Shown here: piece after piece, positions 1 to 8,686 of the stretch
Layout of the letters: the number at the start of each line of letters is the position of its first letter
Numbering within the stretch: position 1 is the stretch's first letter
Assembly: GCA_024224295.1 (NCBI GenBank)
Contig: JAAENN010000020.1
Span: forward strand, 80,576-144,575
Direction of reading: 5' to 3'
Length of the DNA stretch: 64,000 bases
Source: Shimia sp.
GTDB taxonomy: Bacteria > Pseudomonadota > Alphaproteobacteria > Rhodobacterales > Rhodobacteraceae
Translations under genes and position numbers: made by a program
The notes under the pieces: model-generated
What the model saw: only the letters and a program-made list of their open reading frames with translations
Told to the model about the DNA's origin: nothing
Databases searched by the model: none

Positions 1-560
1 TGTCCCTGCAGCGGGCCTTCGGAAAGAGCGCCTTGAATTGCCTGCACAATTTCCATTGGTTCAGACATCCGCCCAGGCCCAAATTCACCGCAGGCCATAT
101 CACCCTCGTTGGGTCCGACAAAGTTGACCCCATCCGCCTTCAATTGCGCCAGATTGCGCTGCGTTGCCGGATGATCCCACATACGCACATTCATCGCTGG
201 CGCAACCAGAACCGGCGTGTCCGTCGCCAACAACAGCGTCGACGCCATATCATTGGCCAGACCATTAGCCATCTTCGCCATCAAATCAGCCGTCCCCGGC
301 GCCACCACAATCAAGTCCGCAGATCGCGACAATTGGATGTGCCCCATCTCTGCCTCATCTGTCAGATCAAACAGATCTCGGTAGACTTTTTCCCCCGCCA
401 ACGACGACACCGACAAAGGCGTCACAAACTCTTCCGCAGCACGGGTCAACACCGGCGTCACCCAGGCACCACGCTCCCGCAACCGCCGGATCAGTTCCAA
501 TGACTTATAAGCCGCGATTCCACCGGCAATGATCAGGAGAATTCGTTTGTCTGTCAGCAT
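1..560 (-). CDS. coaBC: CoaBC, phosphopantothenoylcysteine decarboxylase / phosphopantothenate-cysteine ligase, N-terminal part (runs off the window)
   Basis: Translating the minus strand from the ATG at 560 gives a start MLTDKRILLIIAGGIAAYKS, the typical flavoprotein opening of the Dfp/CoaBC family. About 186 residues are present before the window edge, so this is most of the CoaC decarboxylase half, and the CoaB ligase half is missing. Visible family landmarks are the GGIAAYKS FMN-binding loop near the start, the catalytic-His region around GHIQLSRSADL, APATAD, and the PAMNVRMW substrate-clamp motif. The enzyme makes 4'-phosphopantetheine from phosphopantothenate and cysteine in coenzyme A synthesis in the cytoplasm. 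The ORF track does not list it because it has no stop in the window. Identification is firm; the downstream end cannot be judged. Confidence 0.93.
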   Translation of the reverse strand, partial: MLTDKRILLIIAGGIAAYKSLELIRRLRERGAWVTPVLTRAAEEFVTPLSVSSLAGEKVYRDLFDLTDEAEMGHIQLSRSADLIVVAPGTADLMAKMANGLANDMASTLLLATDTPVLVAPAMNVRMWDHPATQRNLAQLKADGVNFVGPNEGDMACGEFGPGRMSEPMEIVQAIQGALSEGPLQG

Positions 561-626
561 TTAGCAGACCTCTTTCACGCTAAGGTGCCCAAACCTAGGC
601 CGCATGGGCCAAAGGGGCAAGCACGC

Positions 627-1418
627 TTATTTGAAAGCGGCGCAAGGATCGTCCCGCTCCGCTGCCTCCGTCACAATCCACAGATCGTAGGGCGAGTCAC
701 TCTCAGGCTCTGCCTCAAGCTGGCCAAGGGACATGGACACGATCTCCTTTGGCAACAAAACCGGCGCGCCCCAATCAGTGCGCGCATGGCCATTGCCAGT
801 GATCACGGCAACCGGTCCGCCCGTTTCCGCCAGGGCCTCGGTCACCGCCTGCGCCAACCGAGCATCCCGCAATCGCTGCGCCATCACCATACCGGGCAAC
901 ATCTCTTCCGGCAGCGCGTCACAATGCGCGGCCATTTGCAGTGCCTCACGCGCGACCTGTTGCATTTGCGGCAACGGATTAGTCAGGCCGTACTCAGCTC
1001 CGGCCCCATCCAGAACGCTGCTCATATCACCACCCTCAAACGCGATCCCAGCGGCCTCCCGCGGCACCTGCGCGCCATAGATTTTCGCATCCCCCAGCGC
1101 GGCAAAGACTGGATAATACATCGAAAAATCCAGCCACCCGCTGTCATTCCAGCCCAGCGCCATTTCCAACGCGAGCGCATCGTCCAACAAATCCGGCGTC
1201 ACCATTACCGCCTGTTCCGGCACCAGCATTTCAAACACCACCGCCTTTGGTCCAATCGCCAAAATCGCCTGCGCCTGGTTGTCGTGATGCACCGGGTTGT
1301 CGTGCACCTCGCCCAAGAACACTACATTCGCATCGCGGAACAGATCGTAAGACACACCCTGCGCAAAGCCTGCGCTTGCGAGGAACGAAAAAGAAAAAGC
1401 TGCAATCGTCTGTTTCAT
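627..1418 (-). CDS. ChaN family (haem-binding, Tiki-like) periplasmic protein
   Basis: The 263-aa product starts at the ATG at 1418, because MKQTIAAFSFSFLASAGFAQG is a convincing Sec signal peptide with cleavage after AFA. The track ORF begins 37 codons further up and would bury it. The mature protein opens with FLGEVHDNPVHHDNQ, the characteristic GE.HDN..HH..Q motif of the ChaN/DUF399 family, and has a late His-rich segment ITGNGHARTDWG typical of the family. Members bind haem or act in iron uptake and usually sit at a membrane; this one has no lipobox Cys after the signal, so a soluble periplasmic form is likely. It is followed downstream on the same strand by coaBC but shows no functional link to it. 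Substrate is not known. Confidence 0.75.
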   Translation of the reverse strand: MKQTIAAFSFSFLASAGFAQGVSYDLFRDANVVFLGEVHDNPVHHDNQAQAILAIGPKAVVFEMLVPEQAVMVTPDLLDDALALEMALGWNDSGWLDFSMYYPVFAALGDAKIYGAQVPREAAGIAFEGGDMSSVLDGAGAEYGLTNPLPQMQQVAREALQMAAHCDALPEEMLPGMVMAQRLRDARLAQAVTEALAETGGPVAVITGNGHARTDWGAPVLLPKEIVSMSLGQLEAEPESDSPYDLWIVTEAAERDDPCAAFK

Positions 1419-1540
1419 GGCGCCATCAAACCGCGCGTCTTGGGAGGATGCAAGCCCACCTTGCGTCGCAGGTGGTATTCCCGCTTGCCCCGACATCGCG
1501 AATACCGCAGGGTGCGCGCCAACGCGCAAGGGGTCAGATT

Positions 1541-2062
1541 ATGTTGCCAAAACTGAGCTTGATTTTGGGGGGCGCCGCCTCCGGCAAATCGGCCTTCGCC
1601 GAAGTTATGGTAATGGCGTCCCGGCAACCGCGCATCTATATTGCGACGGCCCAAGCCTTTGATGACGAAATGCGTCGAAAGGTGCAAAAACACTTAATCC
1701 AGCGCGGTCCGGACTGGCGCACAATCGAGGCGCCGCTCAACACCGCCGACGTCCTAAAAGATCTGCCAGCCGATGCCGTTGTTCTTCTGGACTGTGCCAC
1801 AATGTGGCTGTCCAATCAGATGCTTGCAGAAAATGATCTCGCATCGGAACAAGCCAAATTTCTCGAAGCGCTGCAAGCTTGCCCCGCCCATGTAGTCGTT
1901 GTTTCAAACGAAGTTGGCCTTGACGTGGTCCCTGAAAATGCTCTCGCCCGCCGCTTTCGCGATGCTCAGGGCACGTTGAACCAAGCCATAGCAAAACGGG
2001 CCACTTTGGCTGTGCTTGTGGTCGCCGGATTGCCAATGGTTCTGAAAGGAGAACTGCCATGA
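1541..2062 (+). CDS. cobU: Adenosylcobinamide kinase / adenosylcobinamide-phosphate guanylyltransferase
   Basis: This is a 173-aa bifunctional enzyme of late cobalamin synthesis and salvage. It phosphorylates adenosylcobinamide and then adds GMP to give AdoCbi-GDP. The P-loop GGAASGKS is at residues 10-17, the region with the guanylylated His is in KHLIQRGPDWRTIEAP, and DCATMWLSN and VSNEVGLDVVP follow in the usual family order. The start is the ATG at 1541, which puts the P-loop directly after the N-terminal strand; the track ORF begins about 98 codons earlier and is not needed. The stop overlaps the ATG of the next gene by 4 bases (ATGA), so the two are translationally coupled. B12 supply fits the B12-dependent mutase meaA further along. 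Confidence 0.93.
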   Translation: MLPKLSLILGGAASGKSAFAEVMVMASRQPRIYIATAQAFDDEMRRKVQKHLIQRGPDWRTIEAPLNTADVLKDLPADAVVLLDCATMWLSNQMLAENDLASEQAKFLEALQACPAHVVVVSNEVGLDVVPENALARRFRDAQGTLNQAIAKRATLAVLVVAGLPMVLKGELP

Positions 2063-2637
2063 CTGAGCTGCATCTGGTGCGCCATGGACCGACCCATGCC
2101 AAAACCATGGTTGGGTGGTCTGACCTACCCGCCGATCTTTCCGACACCGCCCAGGTTGCCCGGCTTGCGGGTCACCTCCCCGCTGACGGCATTGTGATCA
2201 GCTCCGACCTGCAACGTTGTGTTGCGACCGCCGACGCCATTCAACGTGATCGGCACCGACTGGCCCATGATACAGCCTTACGCGAAATCCATTTTGGCGA
2301 TTGGGAACTCAAAACCTTCGCCGAGATCGAAGCCGCCGATCCCGACCGCATCCGTGCTTATTGGGAAACCCCCGGCGACGTGCGCCCGCCCAATGGCGAA
2401 AGCTGGAACGAAGTCACCTCCCGTGTAGATGGCGCAATTGATCGCTTGATTGCGGCGCATCGCGGTGCCAAACTGATTGTGGTTGTACACTTTGGCGTAA
2501 TCCTGACGCAAATCCAACGTGCCGAGCAGCTCACCGCCGAAGAAGTCTTTGGCCATCGCATCGACAACCTGTCGGTGACCTCCATCAAAATCGATGACAC
2601 GGGCTGGGCCACTCACCCAATTAATCACATTCCGTGA
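2059..2637 (+). CDS. Histidine phosphatase family protein, likely alpha-ribazole phosphatase (CobC-like)
   Basis: The 192-aa product opens with LHLVRHGPTHAKTMVGWSDLP, giving the RHG phosphohistidine motif at residues 8-10, and has the second catalytic His in VVVHFGVI near residue 143. Conserved Arg and Glu positions lie in SSDLQRCVATADAI and REIHFGDWE. These define the phosphoglycerate-mutase-like histidine phosphatases. The 4-base overlap with cobU argues for the alpha-ribazole-5'-phosphate phosphatase role in building the lower ligand of cobalamin. Family membership is clear from the motifs. The B12 assignment is inferred from the neighbour, because sugar-phosphate phosphatases of the same fold look alike. 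Confidence 0.82.
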   Translation: MTELHLVRHGPTHAKTMVGWSDLPADLSDTAQVARLAGHLPADGIVISSDLQRCVATADAIQRDRHRLAHDTALREIHFGDWELKTFAEIEAADPDRIRAYWETPGDVRPPNGESWNEVTSRVDGAIDRLIAAHRGAKLIVVVHFGVILTQIQRAEQLTAEEVFGHRIDNLSVTSIKIDDTGWATHPINHIP

Positions 2638-2695
2638 TGGTTTTCGTCAAAATGTTTTGGTTTCGTGATGAATTTTGGCGTGCTACTCTCACTTC

Positions 2696-3562
2696 ATGAC
2701 CTACGATTTATACATCGGCGACTACGCCTATTCCTCCTGGTCGCTGCGCGGCTGGCTTCTGTTTGAAAAATTTGGCATCGGCCAGAACACCACTTTGGTG
2801 GATTTCTCCGATAAATCGGTGGCCGAACAGCTCGCGAAATTGGCCCCGGCCCGCACTGTACCCACGGTTGTCACACCTGAAGGTGCAATCCTGTCCGACA
2901 GTCTTGCCATGGCCGAAGAGCTCGCCGCCCGCCACCCAGACGCTGGCTTTTGGCCCAGCGATCCCGGAGCCCGTGCCACTGCCCGCAATCTAGCGGCTGA
3001 AATGCACTCTGGCTTCTTCACTCTGCGCAACGACTGCCCCATGAACCTGCGTCTTTCGTATGAAGACAGCAGCCCAACCGAGGACCTGCTCAAGGACGTC
3101 CAACGGCTTGAAACCATTTGGGAACACGCTCGCGCGAACTACGGTGCAGACGGCCCATGGCTTTGCGGCAACTACAGCGTTGCGGATGCCTTCTACGCAC
3201 CCGTCGCTGCCCGCATTGCAGGCTATAATCTGCCGGTTGGCGAAGTGGCCCAAGCCTATGTTGATACACATTTGGCCGATCCGGCCTTCCGCCGCTGGCG
3301 CGCAATGGGCATCGTGCACGGCGCAACCCTGCCATGGTACGCGAAAGACCACGCAACCCGCGCGTGGCCGGGCCCCGTCCCCCTCGCGGCCAAACCTATC
3401 GACGAAGGTACGCCAGAAAACGGCAGCTGCCCCTACTCCGGCAAGCCCTCTACCCACTTGATGGAACTCAACGGGCGAACTTTTGGCCTTTGCAACGCCT
3501 TCTGCCGGGACAAAACCGTGGCCGATCCAGAAGCTTGGCCCGCCTTCATGGCGCTGCAATAA
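2696..3562 (+). CDS. Glutathione S-transferase family protein with a C-terminal cysteine-containing extension
   Basis: The 288-aa protein begins MTYDLYIGDYAYSSWSLRG, a thioredoxin-like GST N-domain with the SSWSLR active-site region around residues 13-18, then an all-helical GST C-domain up to about residue 215. The start at 2696 is chosen because the homologous strand begins there. The last 55 or so residues are an added module with CPYSGKPSTHLMELNG and FGLCNAFCRDKT, three Cys in a spacing that suggests a small metal- or thiol-binding domain, close in feel to YHS domains. It is a monocistronic gene between cobC and comM. It probably handles glutathione conjugation or a thiol reaction; the substrate is not predictable. 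Confidence 0.8.
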   Translation: MTYDLYIGDYAYSSWSLRGWLLFEKFGIGQNTTLVDFSDKSVAEQLAKLAPARTVPTVVTPEGAILSDSLAMAEELAARHPDAGFWPSDPGARATARNLAAEMHSGFFTLRNDCPMNLRLSYEDSSPTEDLLKDVQRLETIWEHARANYGADGPWLCGNYSVADAFYAPVAARIAGYNLPVGEVAQAYVDTHLADPAFRRWRAMGIVHGATLPWYAKDHATRAWPGPVPLAAKPIDEGTPENGSCPYSGKPSTHLMELNGRTFGLCNAFCRDKTVADPEAWPAFMALQ

Positions 3563-3567
3563 ACGTA

Positions 3568-3617
3568 TTAACCTTTCGCTAACCAACCCTCGCTACAAAT
3601 AGTTAACGTTTGTTAAT
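3568..3617 (+). promoter_or_regulatory. CtrA-like box(es) upstream of comM
   Basis: TTAACCTTTCGCTAAC at 3568-3583 matches the CtrA consensus TTAA-N7-TTAAC with one mismatch. A second pair, TTAACGTTTGTTAA at 3603-3616, has a 6-base spacer. Both lie within 75 bases of the comM ATG. CtrA is known to control competence and recombination genes in Rhodobacterales, so the location is sensible. Binding is inferred from sequence only. Confidence 0.4.
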
Positions 3618-3641
3618 CTGTTCGGTGGCGGGGGTTTTGCC

Positions 3642-5156
3642 ATGGTATCACGGGCCTATACCGTGGCTTTTGAAGGGGTTGAGGCCCACCAGGTGGAGGT
3701 GCAATGCGCGCTTGCTCCAGGCCTGCCTGCTTTCTCCATCGTTGGCTTGCCGGACAAAGCCGTCTCTGAGGCACGCGACCGCATCCGTGCCGCGCTCGCC
3801 GCTATGGCCATTGCCCTGCCCTCCAAACGCATCACCATCAACCTGTCCCCCGCCGACCTACCCAAAGAGGGCAGCCACTTTGACCTGCCCATCGCCGTCG
3901 CTTTACTTGCGGCGCTGGGGATCATCCCCGAAGACGCATCTGAAAGCACCGTGAGCCTTCGCGAACTGTCACTCGACGGCTCGCTTGTTGGCGTCACCGG
4001 TGCCCTACCTGCCGCCATGAGTGCGGCGGAAGAAGACCGCATGTTGCTCTGCCCGGCGGTCAGCAGCCCTGAAGCCGCCTGGGTTGCCGCCACACAGGTG
4101 ATTGGCGCCGCCTCCCTCGCCGACGTCGTGCGCCATTACACCGGCCAATCGCCGCTCGCCCCTTCTCAACCCGGCGAAGTGCATGGCGAAAGCAGTTCCC
4201 TTGATCTGCGCGATGTGAAAGGCCAAGAACGCGCCAAACGCGCGTTGGAAATCGCCGCCGCCGGACGTCACCATTTGTTTATGGTGGGCTCGCCGGGTTC
4301 CGGCAAATCCATGCTGGCCGCACGTTTGCCAACGATCCTGCCGCCAATGAGCCCCGCCGAAGCGCTGGAAACCTCCATGATCCATTCGGTGGCGGGCATA
4401 TTGGAGCAAGGTGGCATCTCCCGCACCCGCCCGTTTCGAGAGCCCCATCACTCTGCATCTATGGCTGCCATCGTTGGCGGAGGACGGCGCGCTCAGCCCG
4501 GCGAGATTTCTCTCGCCCACAATGGCGTGCTTTTCATGGATGAAATGCCAGAATTCTCACGGCCTGTACTCGAAACCCTGCGCCAGCCTATTGAAACCGG
4601 CCAAGTGATGATCGCTCGCGCCAATGCCCATGTGACCTACCCCTGCAAGTTCATGCTGATCGCCGCCGCCAATCCATGCCGCTGCGGCCACATGTATGAC
4701 GCAGCCCAAGCCTGCGCCCGTGTTCCAGATTGCGGCCAGGACTACCTTGGCCGCCTCTCCGGCCCACTCATGGACCGCATCGATTTGCGCATCGAAGTGC
4801 CGCCAGTGGCCTTCCGCGACCTCGACCTGCCCAACGATGGTGACACATCAGAGCAAGTTGCGCAGCGCGTCGCCACTGCCCGTGCCCTCCAAACCACTCG
4901 CTTTGAGAGCCACAACGGCATTCGTGTAAACGCCGACGCCCACGGCCAAGCCTTAGAAGAGATCGCCACACCGGACGCCGAAGGCCGCGCATTACTGTCC
5001 CAAGTGGCCGAACGCTTTGGCCTAACCGCCCGCGGCTATCACCGGGTTTTGCGTGTCGCCCGCACCATCGCAGACCTTGAGGGCGCCGAACAAATCCGCC
5101 GCCCCCATCTGGCAGAAGCCATCAGCTTCCGCCTCTCGACCTCACAAGAGGTTTAA
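3642..5156 (+). CDS. comM: YifB/ComM family AAA ATPase (Mg-chelatase-like), branch-migration factor in transformation
   Basis: The 504-aa protein has the full ComM architecture. An N-terminal ChlI-like domain (about 20-140) contains [18 protein letters not shown] and [12 protein letters not shown]. An AAA+ core follows, with Walker [10 protein letters not shown] near residue 217 and Walker B FMDEMPEF near 298, and the C-terminal Mg_chelatase_C domain ends with [16 protein letters not shown]. ComM is a hexameric helicase that drives branch migration during integration of transforming DNA. The stop overlaps the convergent gshB stop by three bases. CtrA-like sequences upstream fit co-regulation with competence genes. 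The PNPCRCG-like Cys cluster ([15 protein letters not shown]) is normal for the family. Confidence 0.95.
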   Translation: MVSRAYTVAFEGVEAHQVEVQCALAPGLPAFSIVGLPDKAVSEARDRIRAALAAMAIALPSKRITINLSPADLPKEGSHFDLPIAVALLAALGIIPEDASESTVSLRELSLDGSLVGVTGALPAAMSAAEEDRMLLCPAVSSPEAAWVAATQVIGAASLADVVRHYTGQSPLAPSQPGEVHGESSSLDLRDVKGQERAKRALEIAAAGRHHLFMVGSPGSGKSMLAARLPTILPPMSPAEALETSMIHSVAGILEQGGISRTRPFREPHHSASMAAIVGGGRRAQPGEISLAHNGVLFMDEMPEFSRPVLETLRQPIETGQVMIARANAHVTYPCKFMLIAAANPCRCGHMYDAAQACARVPDCGQDYLGRLSGPLMDRIDLRIEVPPVAFRDLDLPNDGDTSEQVAQRVATARALQTTRFESHNGIRVNADAHGQALEEIATPDAEGRALLSQVAERFGLTARGYHRVLRVARTIADLEGAEQIRRPHLAEAISFRLSTSQEV

Positions 5157-6088
5157 GCCAGCTTGCCTTCAATCGCGTCCCAAATCTTCTCAGCGATGTT
5201 CACCCCGTCAAACCGCTCCAACTCCTGAATGCCGGTCGGCGAAGTCACGTTGATCTCCGTCAGGTAATCACCAATCACGTCGATGCCGACAAAAATCTGC
5301 CCCTTATCGCGCAGCAGCGGCCCAATAGCGGCACAGATTTCCAGATCGCGTTCGGTCAGCCCAATCTTCTCCGGACGCCCGCCCACGTGCATGTTGGAAC
5401 GGGTTTCGCCCGCCGCTGGCACGCGGTTGATTGCGCCCACCGGCTCCCCGTTCACAAGGATCACGCGTTTATCGCCGTTGCTCACATCCGGCAGGAATTT
5501 CTGTACGATCAGCGGCTCACGGCTGAACCCAGTAAACAGCTCATGCAGCGAGGTCAGGTTGCGGTCATTGGCATCCAGACGGAACACGCCAGCCCCACCG
5601 TTGCCATAGAGCGGCTTCAGGATCACATCGCCATGCTTGGCCTTGAATTCCTTGATGGTTTCCAGATCACGCGCAATGGTCGTCGGCGGCGTCAGATCCG
5701 GGAAATCCAGCACCAACAACTTCTCCGGATAGTTCCGCACCCAGAAAGGATCATTCACCACCAACGTGTCCGGCGCTAGCCGATCCAGCAAATGTGTGCT
5801 GGTGATATAGTGCATGTCAAACGGCGGGTCCTGACGCAGCCACACCACGTCAAAATCCTTCAGGTTCACCCGCTCAAACGGTCCCAGGTCCACATGGTTG
5901 CCCTGCTCACGCCGCACCACCATGGCATGGCCCCGCGCGGTGATCTCGCCTTCTTCATAGGCCAGATGATCAGGCGAGTAGTAAAACAGCTCATGCCCCC
6001 GCGCCTGCGCCTCTTCGGCGATGCGGAAAGAACTGTCAGCATTGATGTCGACCGAGGTGATCGGATCCATTTGAAAGGCGATTTTCAT
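5153..6088 (-). CDS. gshB: Glutathione synthase
   Basis: The 311-aa cytoplasmic enzyme joins gamma-glutamylcysteine to glycine using ATP. The start at 6088 gives [19 protein letters not shown], the standard N-terminus; the track version adds nine unlikely residues. The N-terminal substrate-binding domain carries [13 protein letters not shown] and the lid region [13 protein letters not shown]. The ATP-grasp part shows [16 protein letters not shown] and, at the C-terminus, [20 protein letters not shown] with the metal-binding Glu/Asn residues. It is the last gene of the rsmI-yraN-gshB series, 71 bases after the original yraN stop. Length and motifs match the family well. Confidence 0.96.
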   Translation of the reverse strand: MKIAFQMDPITSVDINADSSFRIAEEAQARGHELFYYSPDHLAYEEGEITARGHAMVVRREQGNHVDLGPFERVNLKDFDVVWLRQDPPFDMHYITSTHLLDRLAPDTLVVNDPFWVRNYPEKLLVLDFPDLTPPTTIARDLETIKEFKAKHGDVILKPLYGNGGAGVFRLDANDRNLTSLHELFTGFSREPLIVQKFLPDVSNGDKRVILVNGEPVGAINRVPAAGETRSNMHVGGRPEKIGLTERDLEICAAIGPLLRDKGQIFVGIDVIGDYLTEINVTSPTGIQELERFDGVNIAEKIWDAIEGKLA

Positions 6089-6159
6089 GTGCGCACCCTG
6101 ATAATAAGTCCACACTTACATGGCCCATGCCATCCCCGCTTGCAATGGGCAGGCTGATC

Positions 6160-6531
6160 TTACCAAAGTGCATTCTCAAGGATGTGAACCTCGCCCTTCC
6201 CATTCACCAGGGCCACATCAAACCGCATCTCGCTCAGCAGGCCTTAGGGCTCCCCACCGGCAAACTCTTCTGCCGCGCGCATCAGCCGCTCAACTTGTTT
6301 GGGCAACAACCGCGCAGCCGCGCTGTCAAAACTGCGACTGTGTTTGACCTCCACAAACACCAAGTCGCCGCCATCGCGCAAAATCAGGTCCACTTCCCCC
6401 GCTTTGCCACGCCACCGCGCCTTCGCCAGTCTCAGCCCCCGCGCCTCATAGTGGCGCAACACCGCCTCCTCAGCGGCCTGCCCAGCCAAATAATTACTGC
6501 GCCCGGTGTCTTCCCTGCGCCTGTCACTCAT
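6160..6531 (-). pseudogene. yraN: YraN (UPF0102) endonuclease-like protein, interrupted by an in-frame stop
   Basis: From the ATG at 6531 the product has the YraN/UPF0102 core GKAGEVDLILRDGGDLVFVEVK, a PD-(D/E)XK-like nuclease motif (shown here across two family blocks, GEVDLI and VFVEVK). The frame then stops at a TAA (6246-6244) after AEEFAGGEP, at 95 residues. Reading on in the same frame gives GLLSEMRFDVALVNGKGEV and HILENALW, which is the conserved YraN C-terminus, ending at the TAA at 6160. The complete gene would be 123 codons, the normal family length. So a single nonsense change, or a sequence error, splits an otherwise intact gene. It sits between rsmI and gshB, the classical yraL-yraN neighbourhood. 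Confidence 0.88.
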
Positions 6532-6559
6532 ACCAAACCATTGCCCAATCTCCGGCGGT

Positions 6560-7420
6560 CTAACCCGCTTTCTGCAACTTAAGGGCCAATTGGTACACTT
6601 TACGCCGGTTGATACCATAAGCTTTGGCAATCGCGTCCGACGCATCTCGCACCGACAAAGTCTGCAGCGCCTCTTTCAGCGCGCCTTCGATGTCCTCCTC
6701 GCTGGCCGCTTCCCCGCGCTGACGGTCGATCAATACAACAATCTCGCCTTTGATTGTGCGCTCCGGCAACTCTGCCACCAACTCATCCAACGATCCGCGG
6801 ATCACTTCTTCAAATTTCTTGGTCAACTCGCGCGCCACGGCCGCCTTACGCCCACCGCCTAGCACCTCCGCTGCGTCCGCCACCATGGCCGCGACCCGCT
6901 TAGGCGATTCGTAAAAAACCAACGTGCCCGGCACCTCGCGCACCGCCTCCAAGGCCGTCTGCCGCGCCTTTTTGGCGTTGGGTAGAAACCCGGCAAAGAA
7001 AAACGAATCCGTTGGTAGCCCTGCCAGCGACAATGCAGTTATGATCGCACTTGGTCCCGGCGCGCTGGTCACCAAATACCCGGCTTCCGCCGCCGCAACA
7101 GACAAATGATAGCCCGGATCGGCAATCAATGGCGTGCCCGCCTCAGAGGCATAGGCCACCGATTTTCCAGCCTCCAGATAGCCCAGAAGCTTGCCCCGCG
7201 CGCCTTCGCCAGAGTGGTCATGATACGACAGAGCGTGGCGCCCATTCAGCGGCACCCCGTGTATTTCAAGGAGTTTCTTCATCGACCGCGTGTCTTCTGC
7301 AGCGATCACATCGGCACTGGCCAGAATGTCCAAAGCCCGCAAGGTGATATCACGTGCAGTGCCGATAGGTGTGGCGACAAAGTACAAACCCGGCTGCAAT
7401 TTCACGGTCTGGTGATTCAT
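6560..7420 (-). CDS. rsmI: 16S rRNA (cytidine1402-2'-O)-methyltransferase RsmI
   Basis: This 286-aa SAM-dependent tetrapyrrole-methylase-fold enzyme methylates the ribose of C1402 in the ribosomal P site. Diagnostic stretches are LYFVATPIGTARDITLRAL near the N-terminus, AAEDTRSMKKLL, ALSYHDHSGE, EAGTPLIADPGY and GPSAIITALSLAGLP. The C-terminal helical tail with VYQLALKLQKAG is also present. It is first in the minus-strand series ahead of yraN with a 28-base gap. It is divergent from the LpoA-like gene, an arrangement widely conserved in proteobacteria (yraL/yraM). Confidence 0.96.
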   Translation of the reverse strand: MNHQTVKLQPGLYFVATPIGTARDITLRALDILASADVIAAEDTRSMKKLLEIHGVPLNGRHALSYHDHSGEGARGKLLGYLEAGKSVAYASEAGTPLIADPGYHLSVAAAEAGYLVTSAPGPSAIITALSLAGLPTDSFFFAGFLPNAKKARQTALEAVREVPGTLVFYESPKRVAAMVADAAEVLGGGRKAAVARELTKKFEEVIRGSLDELVAELPERTIKGEIVVLIDRQRGEAASEEDIEGALKEALQTLSVRDASDAIAKAYGINRRKVYQLALKLQKAG

Positions 7421-7513
7421 AGCTGGACCCGCCTTTTCACTCGTTTATTATTTGGCAGCAACGCGGCCGGACCTCAATCACGGACGTGACCCCAACGGGA
7501 GTGGAGCTTACCT

Positions 7514-8686
7514 ATGTTGTCTTTTCTTAAACCTGCCCACCGCTTTGTTAAAGGGGCGGTCGCAGGGCTGTCCACACTGGCGCTGGTCTCTTGTGTGGAA
7601 ACCACCGGAAGCTCCGGTCCAAAAATCGATGCATCAGCCCCCGTGCCAGTGGCACTGTTGGTGCCCAAAGGCTCCAGCAACTCCGGCGACGCTCTCCTGG
7701 CACAAAGCCTGGAGAACGCAGCCAAACTTGCTATTGCAGACTTGGGTGGCGTCAAGATTGACCTGCGGGTCTATGCCACTGCGGGCAACCCGAACACGGC
7801 GCAAGCCGCCGCAGTTCAAGCGGTTGATGAAGGCGCCAAAATCATTCTTGGCCCCGTGTTTGGCGAAGCCGCCAACGCCGCTGCCAAAGCCGTGGCTGGC
7901 CGCAACGTGAACGTGCTGTCCTTCTCCAACAACACCACCATCGCAGGCGGCAACCTGTTTGTGCTTGGGCCAACCTTTGACAACACCGCCAATCGCCTCG
8001 TGGCTTTTGCGAAAGGTCAGGGCAAAGGCAACATCATGGCGGTACACGCCAACAACTCCGCTGGCCTATTGGGCAACACCGCCATCGCCAACGCCATCAC
8101 CCGCAATGGCGCAGGCAATGCCGGGGCTGTTGGGTATGAATTCTCGCAGGAAGGCGTGATCGCCGCCGTCAGCCAAATCAGGCTGAACGCGCAACAGAAC
8201 AATGCGCAAACGCTGTTCTTAACCGCAAACACATCCGGCGCCCTTCCTCTGCTGACCCAGCTATTGCCAGAAGCAGGCCTCAGCCCGGCCACCACGCAAT
8301 ATATGGGCCTGACTCGATGGGATATTCCGGCCCAAACACTGGAATTGCCAGGTGTTCAGGGCGGTTGGTACGCCATGCCGGACCCAACTCTGACCAGCCA
8401 ATTCCAAAGCCGTTATGCGCAAGCTTACGGTGGCCTTCCCCACTCAATAGGTGGCTTGGCCTATGATGGCATTGCGGCAATCGGCGCGCTGGTCAAACAA
8501 GGCAAATCTGATGCACTGACCACAGGCGCATTGTCTCAAGGCGCAGGCTTCCAGGGAGTGAACGGCATCTTCCGCCTGCGCACAGACGGCACAAACGAAC
8601 GCGGACTGGCCGTAGCCACAATCCGCGACAAGAAGGTAGTAATCATTGACCCTGCCCCAACCCGATTTGGAGGCGCTGGCAGCTAA
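7514..8686 (+). CDS. LpoA-like penicillin-binding protein activator (periplasmic-binding fold lipoprotein)
   Basis: The 390-aa product has a lipoprotein signal with lipobox LVSC at about residues 24-27, and then a type I periplasmic-binding domain (VPVALLVPKGSSNSGD, AAAVQAVDEGAKIILGPVFGEA, VNVLSFSNNTTIAGG). This matches the C-terminal half of LpoA/YraM. Alphaproteobacterial proteins of this type lack the N-terminal TPR half of the E. coli protein, as here. The expected role is activation of a bifunctional peptidoglycan synthase from the outer membrane, although this is less well tested outside gammaproteobacteria. It is divergent from rsmI, and its last 41 bases overlap glnD in another frame. 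Confidence 0.82.
   Translation: MLSFLKPAHRFVKGAVAGLSTLALVSCVETTGSSGPKIDASAPVPVALLVPKGSSNSGDALLAQSLENAAKLAIADLGGVKIDLRVYATAGNPNTAQAAAVQAVDEGAKIILGPVFGEAANAAAKAVAGRNVNVLSFSNNTTIAGGNLFVLGPTFDNTANRLVAFAKGQGKGNIMAVHANNSAGLLGNTAIANAITRNGAGNAGAVGYEFSQEGVIAAVSQIRLNAQQNNAQTLFLTANTSGALPLLTQLLPEAGLSPATTQYMGLTRWDIPAQTLELPGVQGGWYAMPDPTLTSQFQSRYAQAYGGLPHSIGGLAYDGIAAIGALVKQGKSDALTTGALSQGAGFQGVNGIFRLRTDGTNERGLAVATIRDKKVVIIDPAPTRFGGAGS

Noticed and set aside
799-808. GTGATCAC inside the ChaN-like gene, with similar single copies near 33204 and 34667
   Set aside because: Single sites in coding DNA without AT-rich flanks or pairing.
33-1556. Plus-strand ORFs of 156 and 323 aa over the first 1.5 kb
   Set aside because: They are Arg/His/Gln-rich shadows of coaBC and the ChaN-like gene on the minus strand and show no family pattern.
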